The notes under the pieces: generated by a model | Databases searched by the model: none | The model's input: only the letters and a program-made list of their open reading frames with translations | Told to the model about the DNA's origin: nothing | Assembly (NCBI RefSeq): GCF_026001925.1 | Contig: NZ_AP021870.1 | Span: 682,001 to 746,000, forward strand | DNA length: 64,000 nt | Direction: 5' to 3' | From: Vibrio gangliei | Lineage (GTDB): Bacteria; Pseudomonadota; Gammaproteobacteria; Enterobacterales; Vibrionaceae | In this document: positions 1 to 7,612 of the stretch, piece by piece | Layout of the letters: every line of letters begins with the position of its first letter | How positions within the stretch are numbered: the stretch's first letter is position 1 | Made by a program: the position numbers and the translations under genes

Positions 1-191
1 ATAAAAGGTGGCTCGATGTGTGTACCTTGATAATTATTTAAAATTTTACCTAGCAACTCTTTACGCAATGCTTCTTCTCGCGGGCGCGAGTGATTAAAGT
101 CATATAACCATTCTTTGCATTGCATTTGTTGCTCAATCAAGGCATTGTCAATTAAGGTTTTAACGCTAAATTCGTCCACAGTATCAGGCAT
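1..191 (-). CDS. Sugar O-acetyltransferase (maltose/galactoside acetyltransferase family), 5' part only
   Basis: The minus strand from the ATG at 191 stays open to the window edge, giving 63 codons beginning MPDTVDEFSVKTLIDNALIE. The fragment contains the N-terminal cap typical of the Maa/LacA group: helical segments, then an IEPPF sequence like the start of the left-handed beta-helix in maltose and galactoside O-acetyltransferases. These enzymes move acetyl from acetyl-CoA to a sugar hydroxyl in the cytoplasm. AAGGGAAT lies 5-12 bases upstream of the ATG as a ribosome binding site. The catalytic His and hexapeptide repeats lie outside the window, so the family call rests on the N-terminus alone. 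It is divergent from the next gene, with 31 bases between the start codons. Confidence 0.6.
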   Translation of the reverse strand, partial: MPDTVDEFSVKTLIDNALIEQQMQCKEWLYDFNHSRPREEALRKELLGKILNNYQGTHIEPPF

Positions 192-222
192 ACGAATATT
201 CCCTTACTAGTTTTCAGTTAGG

Positions 223-1104
223 ATGAAAAACGATATGAATCAACAACAAATCACGGTTTGTGGTTGCGGCTGGTTAGGTTTACCGCTCGCAGCCGAACTT
301 GTAAAGCAAGGCTTTCTCGTTTTTGGAACTAAGCAATTAAAAAGTGATGCGCTCGCACTCAATCAATTTGGCATTCAAGGCATTCCATTATCTTTGCCGG
401 TTAATTTTTCAGATTCAGACAGCGAACTTGAGCTACTCATCTCAGCATTTTGTTCAGATTTCTTAATCATCAATGTGCCACCCGGTCGCACGGAAACGAG
501 TCACACAGAAAGTAACGCAGTACTCTACAAACGAAAAATTCAAAGCTTATCGAATTTAGCCAAACAAGCTGGTTGTAAAAAAATCATCTTCATTAGCACC
601 ACCAGTGTTTACGCGGATTGCGAAGGCGAAGTCACCGAAGACACCCCAACGGCTCCGAATACAGAATCGGGCCACGCCCATGTTTGGCTGGAAAACTGGC
701 TGCAACAACAATGGCAAGATAATGTGGTGATTGTGCGTTTATCCGGTTTGATTGGCACCGACCGTCACCCTGCTAAGCATATTGTGAAACGCTTCGAGAA
801 CACTCAACAACCGCTAGACAATGGCTTAACGCCGGTCAATTTGATCCACCAGCACGATGTCATTCAAGCGATTTCTAATATTGTATGCCGTTGGCCTTCG
901 CGCAAAGTGCTGCATCTGGCAGCATCGACTCACCCTAGCCGCGCAGAATATTATCAAGCAATGGCGAATGAACTGGGCTTAACGCCGCCACAGTTTGTGA
1001 TGAATGGCTCAGACAGCAAGTTGATCAACGCGCAACTCAGCTGTCAAGAATTAGGTTTAGCGCTCAAATACGATGACTTGATGGCCTTTGCGCCGTATCA
1101 ATAG
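223..1104 (+). CDS. NAD(P)-binding epimerase-like protein (YeeZ-type SDR)
   Basis: A 293-residue protein with an N-terminal Rossmann motif, CGCGWLGLPL near residues 13-22, followed by the conserved INVPPGR stretch and a STTSVYAD segment resembling the SxxxxY region of extended short-chain dehydrogenases. The overall pattern is that of the YeeZ family in Enterobacteriaceae, whose substrate is unknown; UDP-sugar epimerases are the nearest characterised relatives. It probably binds NAD(P) in the cytoplasm. The start could be the first Met or MNQQQ four codons later (235); GTTAGGA precedes the first. It stands alone, divergent from the acetyltransferase. Function beyond nucleotide binding cannot be read from the sequence. 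Confidence 0.75.
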   Translation: MKNDMNQQQITVCGCGWLGLPLAAELVKQGFLVFGTKQLKSDALALNQFGIQGIPLSLPVNFSDSDSELELLISAFCSDFLIINVPPGRTETSHTESNAVLYKRKIQSLSNLAKQAGCKKIIFISTTSVYADCEGEVTEDTPTAPNTESGHAHVWLENWLQQQWQDNVVIVRLSGLIGTDRHPAKHIVKRFENTQQPLDNGLTPVNLIHQHDVIQAISNIVCRWPSRKVLHLAASTHPSRAEYYQAMANELGLTPPQFVMNGSDSKLINAQLSCQELGLALKYDDLMAFAPYQ

Positions 1105-1164
1105 CGAGTCCAGTCGTAACTGAGTTCAAACCGTATCGAAATTTAACCAGCAATAGGAAGCAGG

Positions 1165-1284
1165 ATGCCTATTTTACTCGGACTCGAACCGGCATTCGTG
1201 ATGATGAATCATATTATTCGACTCACGCTTTTATACTTACTGCCGACATTTTTTGGCGGGGTATTAAAAGAGAATAAAACCTAA
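1165..1284 (+). CDS. Possible 39-residue hydrophobic small protein
   Basis: A short open frame starting MPILLGLEPAFVMMNHIIRL, with one hydrophobic stretch (LTLLYLLPTFFGGVL) and a charged end KENKT. AGGAAG lies 5-10 bases before the ATG. It sits between the YeeZ-like gene and the convergent HPP-CBS gene, ending 8 bases from the latter's stop. No family is recognised. It could be a single-span small membrane protein or a chance open frame; the good ribosome binding site is the main support. Confidence 0.3.
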   Translation: MPILLGLEPAFVMMNHIIRLTLLYLLPTFFGGVLKENKT

Positions 1285-1291
1285 CCTCTTT

Positions 1292-2482
1292 TTAGTTTTG
1301 ATTGACCGAATACAACGCGCCAATTAAATCAGATTGCGTGATGATGCCACACAACTTTTGATCGCTGTCTAATACAGGAATGTGATGCAGGCCAATATCC
1401 GACAGCAATGGCACTAAGGCAACAATATGGTCGGTATCTTTCACCGCAATCACATCCGTCACCATCAGATCTTTCACTTGGTTATTCACTTCTTTGCGAT
1501 GCTTACGCTTCACCAACATTCGGTTTAAATGCTTAAGTAAACCAGAATAGCTCGGTACGGTCAGGTTTTTCAAAAAATCGACACTGGATATCACGCCCAA
1601 TAATTCGCGCTCCTCGTTCACCACTGGCAACATGCTGATTTTGTGTTTATGTAGCAGCTTCCACGCCATTCCAAGCGGCATATCGGCTGACGCGGTGATT
1701 ACATCCGAAGACATAATATCGCGGCTTAGAATTTCCCCACTACGGCGCTGATAAGCCAGTTTTTGCGCTTGTTGGTAGATGGTTTCCAACTCTTCTTGGC
1801 TCACCGCTAACACGCTATCAAAGCTGTTGATCGCTTGGCGTAAATCATCGGTTTGCAAACCCAAACGTTTTAATGGCGTTTGATCATGATGAAGATGTAC
1901 CGGATCGTAATTTGCGGCTGGTTTAAGCCAACGCTTTTTCAATATCAAGCGCGACAACAACTGGCTGGCGACAAAAAACACCAACACGTTTAAGCAAATT
2001 GGAAGCAAAATATCTTGCCCTACTTCACTATGCTGACTAGCCAGAACGGGTACTAACGCTGTCGCCGCCGCAGGTGGATGCATGCACTCTAAGATATACA
2101 TCATCATAAGCACGCAAGCGATAGTCGTTGCAGCCAACAGCGCCAAATCTCCAATAAAAAAGCTCAGCGTTAAACCAATACATGCCGACATAATATGCCC
2201 AACAAGATACGGCCACGGCTTAGCTAATGGGCTAGAAGGTAGCGCAAACAAAATAACCGAAGACGCGCCCATCGAACCAATCAGCAGCATCTTTGCATCA
2301 CTACCCTGTACTGATTGACTGATCAGCACCACCAAAAATAACGCGCAAAACCCCGTAACTGAAACTTTGATTCTTTCAATCAAAGGAATCGCAGATATGA
2401 TCTGCCCCCCTGCATGGTCAATACCTAGCTGGAGCAATATTTTGGAAAAAAGATTTTGAGAATGCTTAAGAATTTGCTGCAT
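1292..2482 (-). CDS. HPP family membrane protein with C-terminal CBS domain pair
   Basis: A 396-residue protein. The first about 180 residues form several hydrophobic segments including the signature HPPAAATAL, diagnostic of the HPP family (integral membrane proteins linked in some organisms to nitrite transport). A hydrophilic linker leads to two CBS domains: the first around SRDIMSSDVITASADMPLG, the second around VKDLMVTDVIAVKDTD. CBS pairs usually bind adenine nucleotides and gate a partner domain, so a regulated membrane transporter or sensor is a reasonable reading, but the substrate is unknown. It is transcribed alone. The start shown gives an MQQIL N-terminus. Confidence 0.8.
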   Translation of the reverse strand: MQQILKHSQNLFSKILLQLGIDHAGGQIISAIPLIERIKVSVTGFCALFLVVLISQSVQGSDAKMLLIGSMGASSVILFALPSSPLAKPWPYLVGHIMSACIGLTLSFFIGDLALLAATTIACVLMMMYILECMHPPAAATALVPVLASQHSEVGQDILLPICLNVLVFFVASQLLSRLILKKRWLKPAANYDPVHLHHDQTPLKRLGLQTDDLRQAINSFDSVLAVSQEELETIYQQAQKLAYQRRSGEILSRDIMSSDVITASADMPLGMAWKLLHKHKISMLPVVNEERELLGVISSVDFLKNLTVPSYSGLLKHLNRMLVKRKHRKEVNNQVKDLMVTDVIAVKDTDHIVALVPLLSDIGLHHIPVLDSDQKLCGIITQSDLIGALYSVNQN

Positions 2483-2548
2483 TGAGAATGTATCAATTTG
2501 TGAATAAGGCGCAATTGTATACAGTTATGCAACAGAACCGCAACAAAC

Positions 2549-2583
2549 AATAAGTAATAAGAAATAAGAAATAAGAAATAAGC
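2549..2583. repeat. 7-bp tandem repeat, AATAAGA x5
   Basis: Five consecutive heptamers (AATAAGT, three AATAAGA, AATAAGC) lie between the HPP-CBS gene and the CxxC protein gene. The unit contains a TAA stop in one frame and is not part of a gene. It may be a slippage-prone microsatellite. Confidence 0.8.
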
Positions 2584-2656
2584 GTTAAATCAAAGGAGGT
2601 TTAGATAAGTAGCTGGCTCTAGATTGCAGATCAATTCTTGCATCAGCCCTTAAATC

Positions 2657-3604
2657 TTAAACCTCAAAAAACGCTTTATTGGGATCGTTCGCTTCTACCC
2701 ACTTCGCATCTTGTCTGGCTTCAAAGTACAGCTGCAATCCGTAGTAGTTCATGTAGCATTGTGGGCCGCCGAGGTGGGCAAATTCATCGAAGAAAACATC
2801 TTCTTGTTGGCACAATGTCGGCAAGTCCAGAATATCGTTATTGAGCGCCCACTGAATCGATTCGACTGTCGCAAGACCATCGCCGACTTGTATAGCTTCC
2901 ACTTCGGTGAAATCACCAGCCCTGGCGGCTTGGCGTTCAATATCTTTACGGTCTTCTACTTGTTGGCGTACTTCATCTAAGATTTTATTGCGCTGATACG
3001 GAATAATGGCCTTGTTGAGTTTGCCGATTTTCAACGCGTAATCCAGTCGCTCTGGGCCAAGAATATCGACTAGCTCAGGCAATAACTCTTTATCTAAACG
3101 CAGCGATTTAATGAGGTGATTTATGCAGGTATTGAGCGACATATAACGCACGCCATCAAATTCAAAACCGTAGGCTTCACTTTCCCCTTCCACCGTAATG
3201 CCATCAACAGCAACCTGCCAACCTGGGTAAGAAATACGCTGCTTGGCAATCAAATACATCTTCCACGCACTTTCACCAAAACCACCGAGTAAAGCACCTG
3301 AAAACTCAGATTCTTCCAGCTCTTCTTCCGTCCAATTTTGTCCAATTGCAAGGTGTGAAGCGTATTTATCCATCAAAGCATGCTTAACATGATCACGCAC
3401 CGCCCAGATTGATGCGGTATCGGCTGCCACGTTGACTACCGCACATTCAGAACAAGCCGGAATACTCATGGGAGCATGCTCTAAAAAATGAATATTTTTC
3501 GGATTTTTGGGGAAATCAAATGAACGTGATGCGGGTTCACCACAAAACCAACAGGTATGACGAAAATTGAATGGGATATCGATAAACGCATATTGAGACA
3601 TCAT
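2657..3604 (-). CDS. Conserved hypothetical protein with two CxxC pairs
   Basis: About 315 residues if translation starts at MMSQYAFID (3604) or MSQYAF (3601). TATAGGT lies just upstream, whereas the longer frame to 3655 lacks a binding site. The N-terminal 55 residues hold HTCWFCG and CSEC, two CxxC pairs (Cys17/20 and Cys50/53) that could form a zinc-binding site. The rest is mixed alpha-helical with a charged C-terminal half, and no catalytic motif is recognised. No signal peptide or membrane segment is visible, so it is probably cytoplasmic. It is monocistronic; function unknown. The miniature element begins about 100 bases upstream of its start. Confidence 0.7.
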   Translation of the reverse strand: MMSQYAFIDIPFNFRHTCWFCGEPASRSFDFPKNPKNIHFLEHAPMSIPACSECAVVNVAADTASIWAVRDHVKHALMDKYASHLAIGQNWTEEELEESEFSGALLGGFGESAWKMYLIAKQRISYPGWQVAVDGITVEGESEAYGFEFDGVRYMSLNTCINHLIKSLRLDKELLPELVDILGPERLDYALKIGKLNKAIIPYQRNKILDEVRQQVEDRKDIERQAARAGDFTEVEAIQVGDGLATVESIQWALNNDILDLPTLCQQEDVFFDEFAHLGGPQCYMNYYGLQLYFEARQDAKWVEANDPNKAFFEV

Positions 3605-3701
3605 CAGACCTATAGATTGAAAAAGTTTACTTGAGGAATTGACAGAAAGAAACAAGGGCCAAAGAGTATCAGCCCTTGCTTTACGTTGCTAGATCCGTGT
3701 A

Positions 3702-3968
3702 TATACCCAAGTGACCTCAAGATGCAGAATTCAGAGCTATCATCCAAGTTGTTAGACAAGGAAGATTTATGCGGAATGTAAACACCTTTCAATTAAATCT
3801 GACACTGGCTAAGCGCTTGGATGAAGCTCCCGAAGGGCAAGTTAAAACAAGCTTTAGGCTGCGTTAAATTGAATAGAGATAGAATCACTATGATCATATT
3901 CAATTTAACGCAGCCTAAAACTTGTTTTATTCTTGCTGAAACTCGCATCTTGAGGTTACTTGGGTATA
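3702..3968. mobile_element. Miniature inverted-repeat element, copy 1 (267 bp)
   Basis: This begins with TATACCCAAGTGACCTCAAG and ends with the imperfect reverse complement, finishing ...TTACTTGGGTATA, giving terminal inverted repeats of about 24 bp with one or two mismatches. A nearly identical element lies at 40918-41183. Copy 1 also holds a perfect internal inverted repeat: GGCTGCGTTAAATTGAATA near 3858 pairs with TATTCAATTTAACGCAGCC near 3897. No transposase is encoded, and short open frames inside are unlike any protein. It fills most of the 396-base gap between the CxxC protein gene and pldA, ending 32 bases past the pldA stop, where the internal hairpin could act as a terminator. A non-autonomous transposable element is the best reading. 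Confidence 0.75.
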
Positions 3969-4000
3969 GACAACTTCAGGTGAACGTAAGGCTCGATGTT

Positions 4001-5053
4001 TTACAATAAGCCTGTAATGGCGATGCCTAAACCTACTCGCTGCTGATTTTGGTCGTAATCAATTAAGCTACTGCCATAACCGGCTGAATATTTGGCATAA
4101 CCGCGCACTTTCCCCCAAATTGGAAAAGTTAACCCCAACTCGCCATAACCTTTATGAGTGGAGAAATTTTCACGGCCTAAGAAAGAAAATTCCAATTCGT
4201 TCCACTTATAAGCACCGCTTAATTCAAAGTGCCCCATGTAATCTTCGATATCCGGGTTATCATCACCGCTGGCGTCGTTGGGATCGCTTTTCTCACTTTC
4301 AGGAATACGCCACCAAGGTTGGAATTTCAGTGCAAAATTGTCTTTAGCAAAATAGAACTGTGCGTAGACACGATTCCAACTACGGGATAAATCTTGCCTT
4401 TGCCCATTAGATTCATGCTCAATACCAAAACCTAGCGCGGTTTTACTATCAAACGGTTCCCAACCTGTAGGGGCGACATAAAATAATTCTGGACGATAAT
4501 TGGTCTCACGAAATGGCCTTGAAATATCCGCTGCGTAAACCTGCCAAAACGATTTGAGCGTCATCCCAAAAAAAAGCCCATCACCATCAAAGATCATATC
4601 GGAATAATTAAGCGGCACTTTAAAGCTAATTTGAAATTCAGCTTCGGCGTGTTCCATCCCTTCCGCCCAGTCGGTTTCTTCATAGGCTTTCTGGTTAATT
4701 TTATCGCTGTAGGTGATCGGCAAGAGGTAGTTTAAATGGTGCGCCGTCATCACAAAGGGTTCAAACGCGGTTTCACGTTCAGTTTCAACCCGATTTTCTG
4801 CGAGGTTTTCACTCTTCTTTTTATGATCTTGAGCGGTCGTTTGAGTCACATTTTCAAGCTCACATTGCCGCTTAATCGACTCAACGGTTTGATCATTACC
4901 CGTTTCATTACCTTTCTTAATCGCTTCAAGCAAACACAGGTCATAAGCGCTTGGAGCCGCAGGATCGGTTTCAGAAACTTGGCCTTGCTCTGCATAAACA
5001 GCAGGAACCAGACCAAGGTTAAACAAAATAGCGGAAAGAGATCTGACTTTCAT
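4001..5053 (-). CDS. pldA: Outer membrane phospholipase A (PldA)
   Basis: A 350-residue precursor with a Sec signal peptide (cleavage probably after VPAVYA, residue 21) and a C-terminal beta-barrel of alternating aromatic strands. The OMPLA active-site block is intact: HESNGQRQDLSRSWNRVY at residues 213-230, with catalytic His213 and Ser215 and the conserved NR at 227-228. The enzyme hydrolyses acyl chains from phospholipids that reach the outer leaflet of the outer membrane. It is longer at the N-terminus than the E. coli enzyme because of a polar, low-complexity stretch (about residues 25-95) before the barrel. It is monocistronic, with the miniature element directly downstream. Confidence 0.93.
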   Translation of the reverse strand: MKVRSLSAILFNLGLVPAVYAEQGQVSETDPAAPSAYDLCLLEAIKKGNETGNDQTVESIKRQCELENVTQTTAQDHKKKSENLAENRVETERETAFEPFVMTAHHLNYLLPITYSDKINQKAYEETDWAEGMEHAEAEFQISFKVPLNYSDMIFDGDGLFFGMTLKSFWQVYAADISRPFRETNYRPELFYVAPTGWEPFDSKTALGFGIEHESNGQRQDLSRSWNRVYAQFYFAKDNFALKFQPWWRIPESEKSDPNDASGDDNPDIEDYMGHFELSGAYKWNELEFSFLGRENFSTHKGYGELGLTFPIWGKVRGYAKYSAGYGSSLIDYDQNQQRVGLGIAITGLL

Positions 5054-5196
5054 GTTTCATCCTTGTGATTGAAAATGCGGCTATTTTTGCCAGTGGTTAT
5101 TTTCGAGAGGATTTGAGTCAGAATACCAATTAAATTATGAAATTAACATTAAGCATGCTATATATTGATGAATATTAACGATGAGCAAACTCTAAG

Positions 5197-6555
5197 CTAA
5201 CATTCCGTTTTGTAAGCCAAATTGCCGTACACATAGGTCGCATGTACGGTGCGGTCATCACCTAGGCTCATTAATACAAATAGCTTCTCTTCCAAAGTTT
5301 TGGCTTGCTGCATACGAAATTTCATCAATGTGGTGGCATTAGGTTCAAGCACCACAAAGTCCGCTTCTTTACCCACTTCTAAGCTGCCAATTTTATCATC
5401 AAGATAGAGAGCTTTCGCTCCGCCTAATGTAGCCTGATATAAAGATTTCAGAGGGTGCAATTTCTTTTGTTGCAGCTGCATGATTTTGTAGGCTTCGCTC
5501 ATGGTTTGCATTAACGAAAACGACGTACCTGCGCCAACATCGGTGCCCATTCCAACACGAACCCCAAAGCCTTCGATGCGGTTTAAATCAAATAAGCCGG
5601 AGCCTAAAAACAAATTCGAGGTTGGGCAAAACGCTATCGCGGAACCCGTTTCAGACAAACGCTGGCATTCGCAATCAGACAAATGTACCCCGTGAGCAAA
5701 CACCGATCTTGGATGCAATAAACCGTGATGATCATACACATCCAAGTAACCCTCCTGTTCCGGGAAGAGCGATTTTACCCATTCAATTTCTTGTTTGTTT
5801 TCAGAAAGATGAGTATGCATGTACACGCTTGGGTATTCACGCAATAGCTGCCCGACAGTGTCTAACTGCTCAGGGCTACTCGTCGGCGCGAAACGTGGCG
5901 TCACCGCATAAGAAAGGCGGCCATTATTGTGCCATTTTTCAATTAATTCTTTGGAATCATGGTAGCCACATTCAGGAGTATCGGTGAGGTAATCTGGCGC
6001 ATTTCGATCCATCAATACTTTGCCGGCAATCATGCGCAAATTGCGACGTTTGGCTTCTTCGAAAAATACATCCACCGATTGCTTATGAACCGTACCAAAT
6101 ACCAAGGCTGTGGTTGTGCCGTTTGTGACCAGCTCATCTAAAAAGATTTTCGCTACTTTAGCGGCGTATTCCGGATCTTTAAACCGCTCTTCTTCTGGAA
6201 AAGTGTAGTTTTCTAACCAGTCGAGTAGCTGCTCACCATAAGACGCAATCATACCGGTTTGCGGGTAATGAATATGAGTATCGACAAAGCCTGCGGTGAT
6301 CAATTTGCCTTGATAATCCACCATATTCAGGTTGCCATCTTGCTTGGCTAAGGTTTCGACATAATCACCAACATCGACAATCACGCCGTTTTCTACCACC
6401 AGTAAGCCATCGTCATAATAGCGATACGATGCTTCTAAACCGACGTCACTTGGGTCAGCAATCACTTGAATAATTGAACTACGGTAACCTGTTTTTTGTT
6501 GCGTGATCGCGGCTGTCATTGCTTGCGACATTATTTGTGGCATGGACTGCGACAT
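5197..6555 (-). CDS. guaD: Guanine deaminase
   Basis: A 452-residue amidohydrolase. The metal-binding signature is FVDTHIHYPQTG (His94, His96). It is followed by the HTHLSEN, FAHGVHLSD and MGTDVGAG blocks that give the remaining metal ligands and the catalytic Asp in guanine deaminases. It converts guanine to xanthine in the cytoplasm, feeding xanthine dehydrogenase. It is the last gene of the minus-strand cluster xdhA-xdhB-xdhC-guaD, 58 bases after xdhC. AAGGAA precedes the chosen ATG. The Ala/Gln-rich first 20 residues are variable, so MTAAITQQ could also be the start. Confidence 0.93.
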   Translation of the reverse strand: MSQSMPQIMSQAMTAAITQQKTGYRSSIIQVIADPSDVGLEASYRYYDDGLLVVENGVIVDVGDYVETLAKQDGNLNMVDYQGKLITAGFVDTHIHYPQTGMIASYGEQLLDWLENYTFPEEERFKDPEYAAKVAKIFLDELVTNGTTTALVFGTVHKQSVDVFFEEAKRRNLRMIAGKVLMDRNAPDYLTDTPECGYHDSKELIEKWHNNGRLSYAVTPRFAPTSSPEQLDTVGQLLREYPSVYMHTHLSENKQEIEWVKSLFPEQEGYLDVYDHHGLLHPRSVFAHGVHLSDCECQRLSETGSAIAFCPTSNLFLGSGLFDLNRIEGFGVRVGMGTDVGAGTSFSLMQTMSEAYKIMQLQQKKLHPLKSLYQATLGGAKALYLDDKIGSLEVGKEADFVVLEPNATTLMKFRMQQAKTLEEKLFVLMSLGDDRTVHATYVYGNLAYKTEC

Positions 6556-6613
6556 TCATAAATTCCTTTTTATGCGAATCATTTTTGACACTCAGTTAAA
6601 CCGACGATTCGAC

Positions 6614-7456
6614 TTAACCTGCTAATTGATTGTGTTTCAGTGGGCGTTTTTGCTCAAGCGTTTGCCCTTGATAATGGGCGATCAGCTCGCCAGCCACCGA
6701 CACGGCGATTTCGGCCGGATGTTTACCTTTCACCATAGAAATGCCAATTGGGCACTGCATTTTTTCAATACTGTCTTGGGAAAAGCCTCGATGCGCTAAA
6801 CGTAAATCGAACTTTTTGCGTTTAGTTTGCGAGCCGATCATGCCGAAATAGCTGAATCTATCTTGGGTTAAAATCTCACGGGCGAGATCAAAATCCAACT
6901 GATGATTGTGCGTCATTACCAAGTAATAGCAATTGGCGGGTAAATGTTTGATTTCACCAACCGGATCATCACTCACCAATTTATTTACATTAGGCGGCAA
7001 TTGCGATGGGAATTCGGCTTCACGCTCATCAATCCAGGTAATTTTAAATGGCAAGGTCTGCACAATATTGACCAGAGCTTTGGCCACATGCCCCGCGCCG
7101 AATAAAACGAGATGATGCTGGTTCAAGCCTATCGGTTCAAAGCTGAGTGTTGCCATACCGCCACAACATTGACCTAAACGTGCACCTAAATTAAAGCGTT
7201 CAATGTGAGTTTTGTTTTCACCTTTAAGCAAAATTTCACGCGCCATTTTGGTGGCTAAATGTTCTAAATGCCCACCGCCAATCGTGGCAAATAGCTCATT
7301 ACGAGTGACGATCATTTTGGTGCCTGCATCACGGGGTACGGAACCTTTGTCTTCCAGCACCGTTACCAACACGCACTCTTCCCCTTGCTGTTCAAGTAGT
7401 GCAAGTTGCTGAATCCAGGAGACTTGGCTTGTTGGGTTATGAGATTGACTACTCAT
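6614..7456 (-). CDS. xdhC: Xanthine dehydrogenase accessory protein XdhC
   Basis: A 280-residue XdhC/CoxI-family protein. The N-terminal domain has VTVLEDKGSVPRDAGTKMIV and IGGGHLEH, the C-terminal domain a Rossmann-like LVLFGAGHVAKAL and MIGSQTKRKKF. XdhC binds the molybdenum cofactor, promotes its sulfuration and inserts it into the XdhB subunit. Position between xdhB and guaD agrees with this. The gap to xdhB (156 bases) contains a heptamer repeat, longer than the other spacings in the cluster, so the two may not be translationally coupled. Confidence 0.92.
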   Translation of the reverse strand: MSSQSHNPTSQVSWIQQLALLEQQGEECVLVTVLEDKGSVPRDAGTKMIVTRNELFATIGGGHLEHLATKMAREILLKGENKTHIERFNLGARLGQCCGGMATLSFEPIGLNQHHLVLFGAGHVAKALVNIVQTLPFKITWIDEREAEFPSQLPPNVNKLVSDDPVGEIKHLPANCYYLVMTHNHQLDFDLAREILTQDRFSYFGMIGSQTKRKKFDLRLAHRGFSQDSIEKMQCPIGISMVKGKHPAEIAVSVAGELIAHYQGQTLEQKRPLKHNQLAG

Positions 7457-7568
7457 ACTGCATCCTTACAAATATTGATTCCAAAGCACTGAGTTGCGAG
7501 AGCTGAGGACGCTACGCTCGGGAGCCGAAAAGACATATTGACACTACGCATACCGTAGGCACAATTTT

Positions 7569-7610
7569 CTCGGCTCTCGGCTCTCGGCTCTCGGCTCTCG
7601 GCTCTCGGCT
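7569..7610. repeat. 7-bp tandem repeat, CTCGGCT x6
   Basis: Six perfect CTCGGCT units run from 7569 to 7610, two bases from the xdhB stop codon. On the minus strand the array reads AGCCGAG repeated immediately after the stop. A GGGAGCCGAAAAG sequence near 7520-7532 can pair with the array on RNA from either strand, so it could form variable hairpins between xdhB and xdhC. A minus-strand open frame across it translates to RAESREP-like repeats and is an artefact of the array. Confidence 0.85.
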
Positions 7611-7612
7611 TT

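Noticed and set aside
3610..3792. Minus-strand open frame across miniature element copy 1
   Set aside because: The same peptide-like string recurs in copy 2 (40910-41119) because the DNA repeats; no ribosome binding site and no family, so it is a by-product of the element.
5622..5987. 121-residue plus-strand frame inside guaD
   Set aside because: Antisense shadow of a gene with an intact deaminase active site.
7569..7610. CRISPR array
   Set aside because: Units are 7 bp, contiguous and without spacers; no cas genes in the window.
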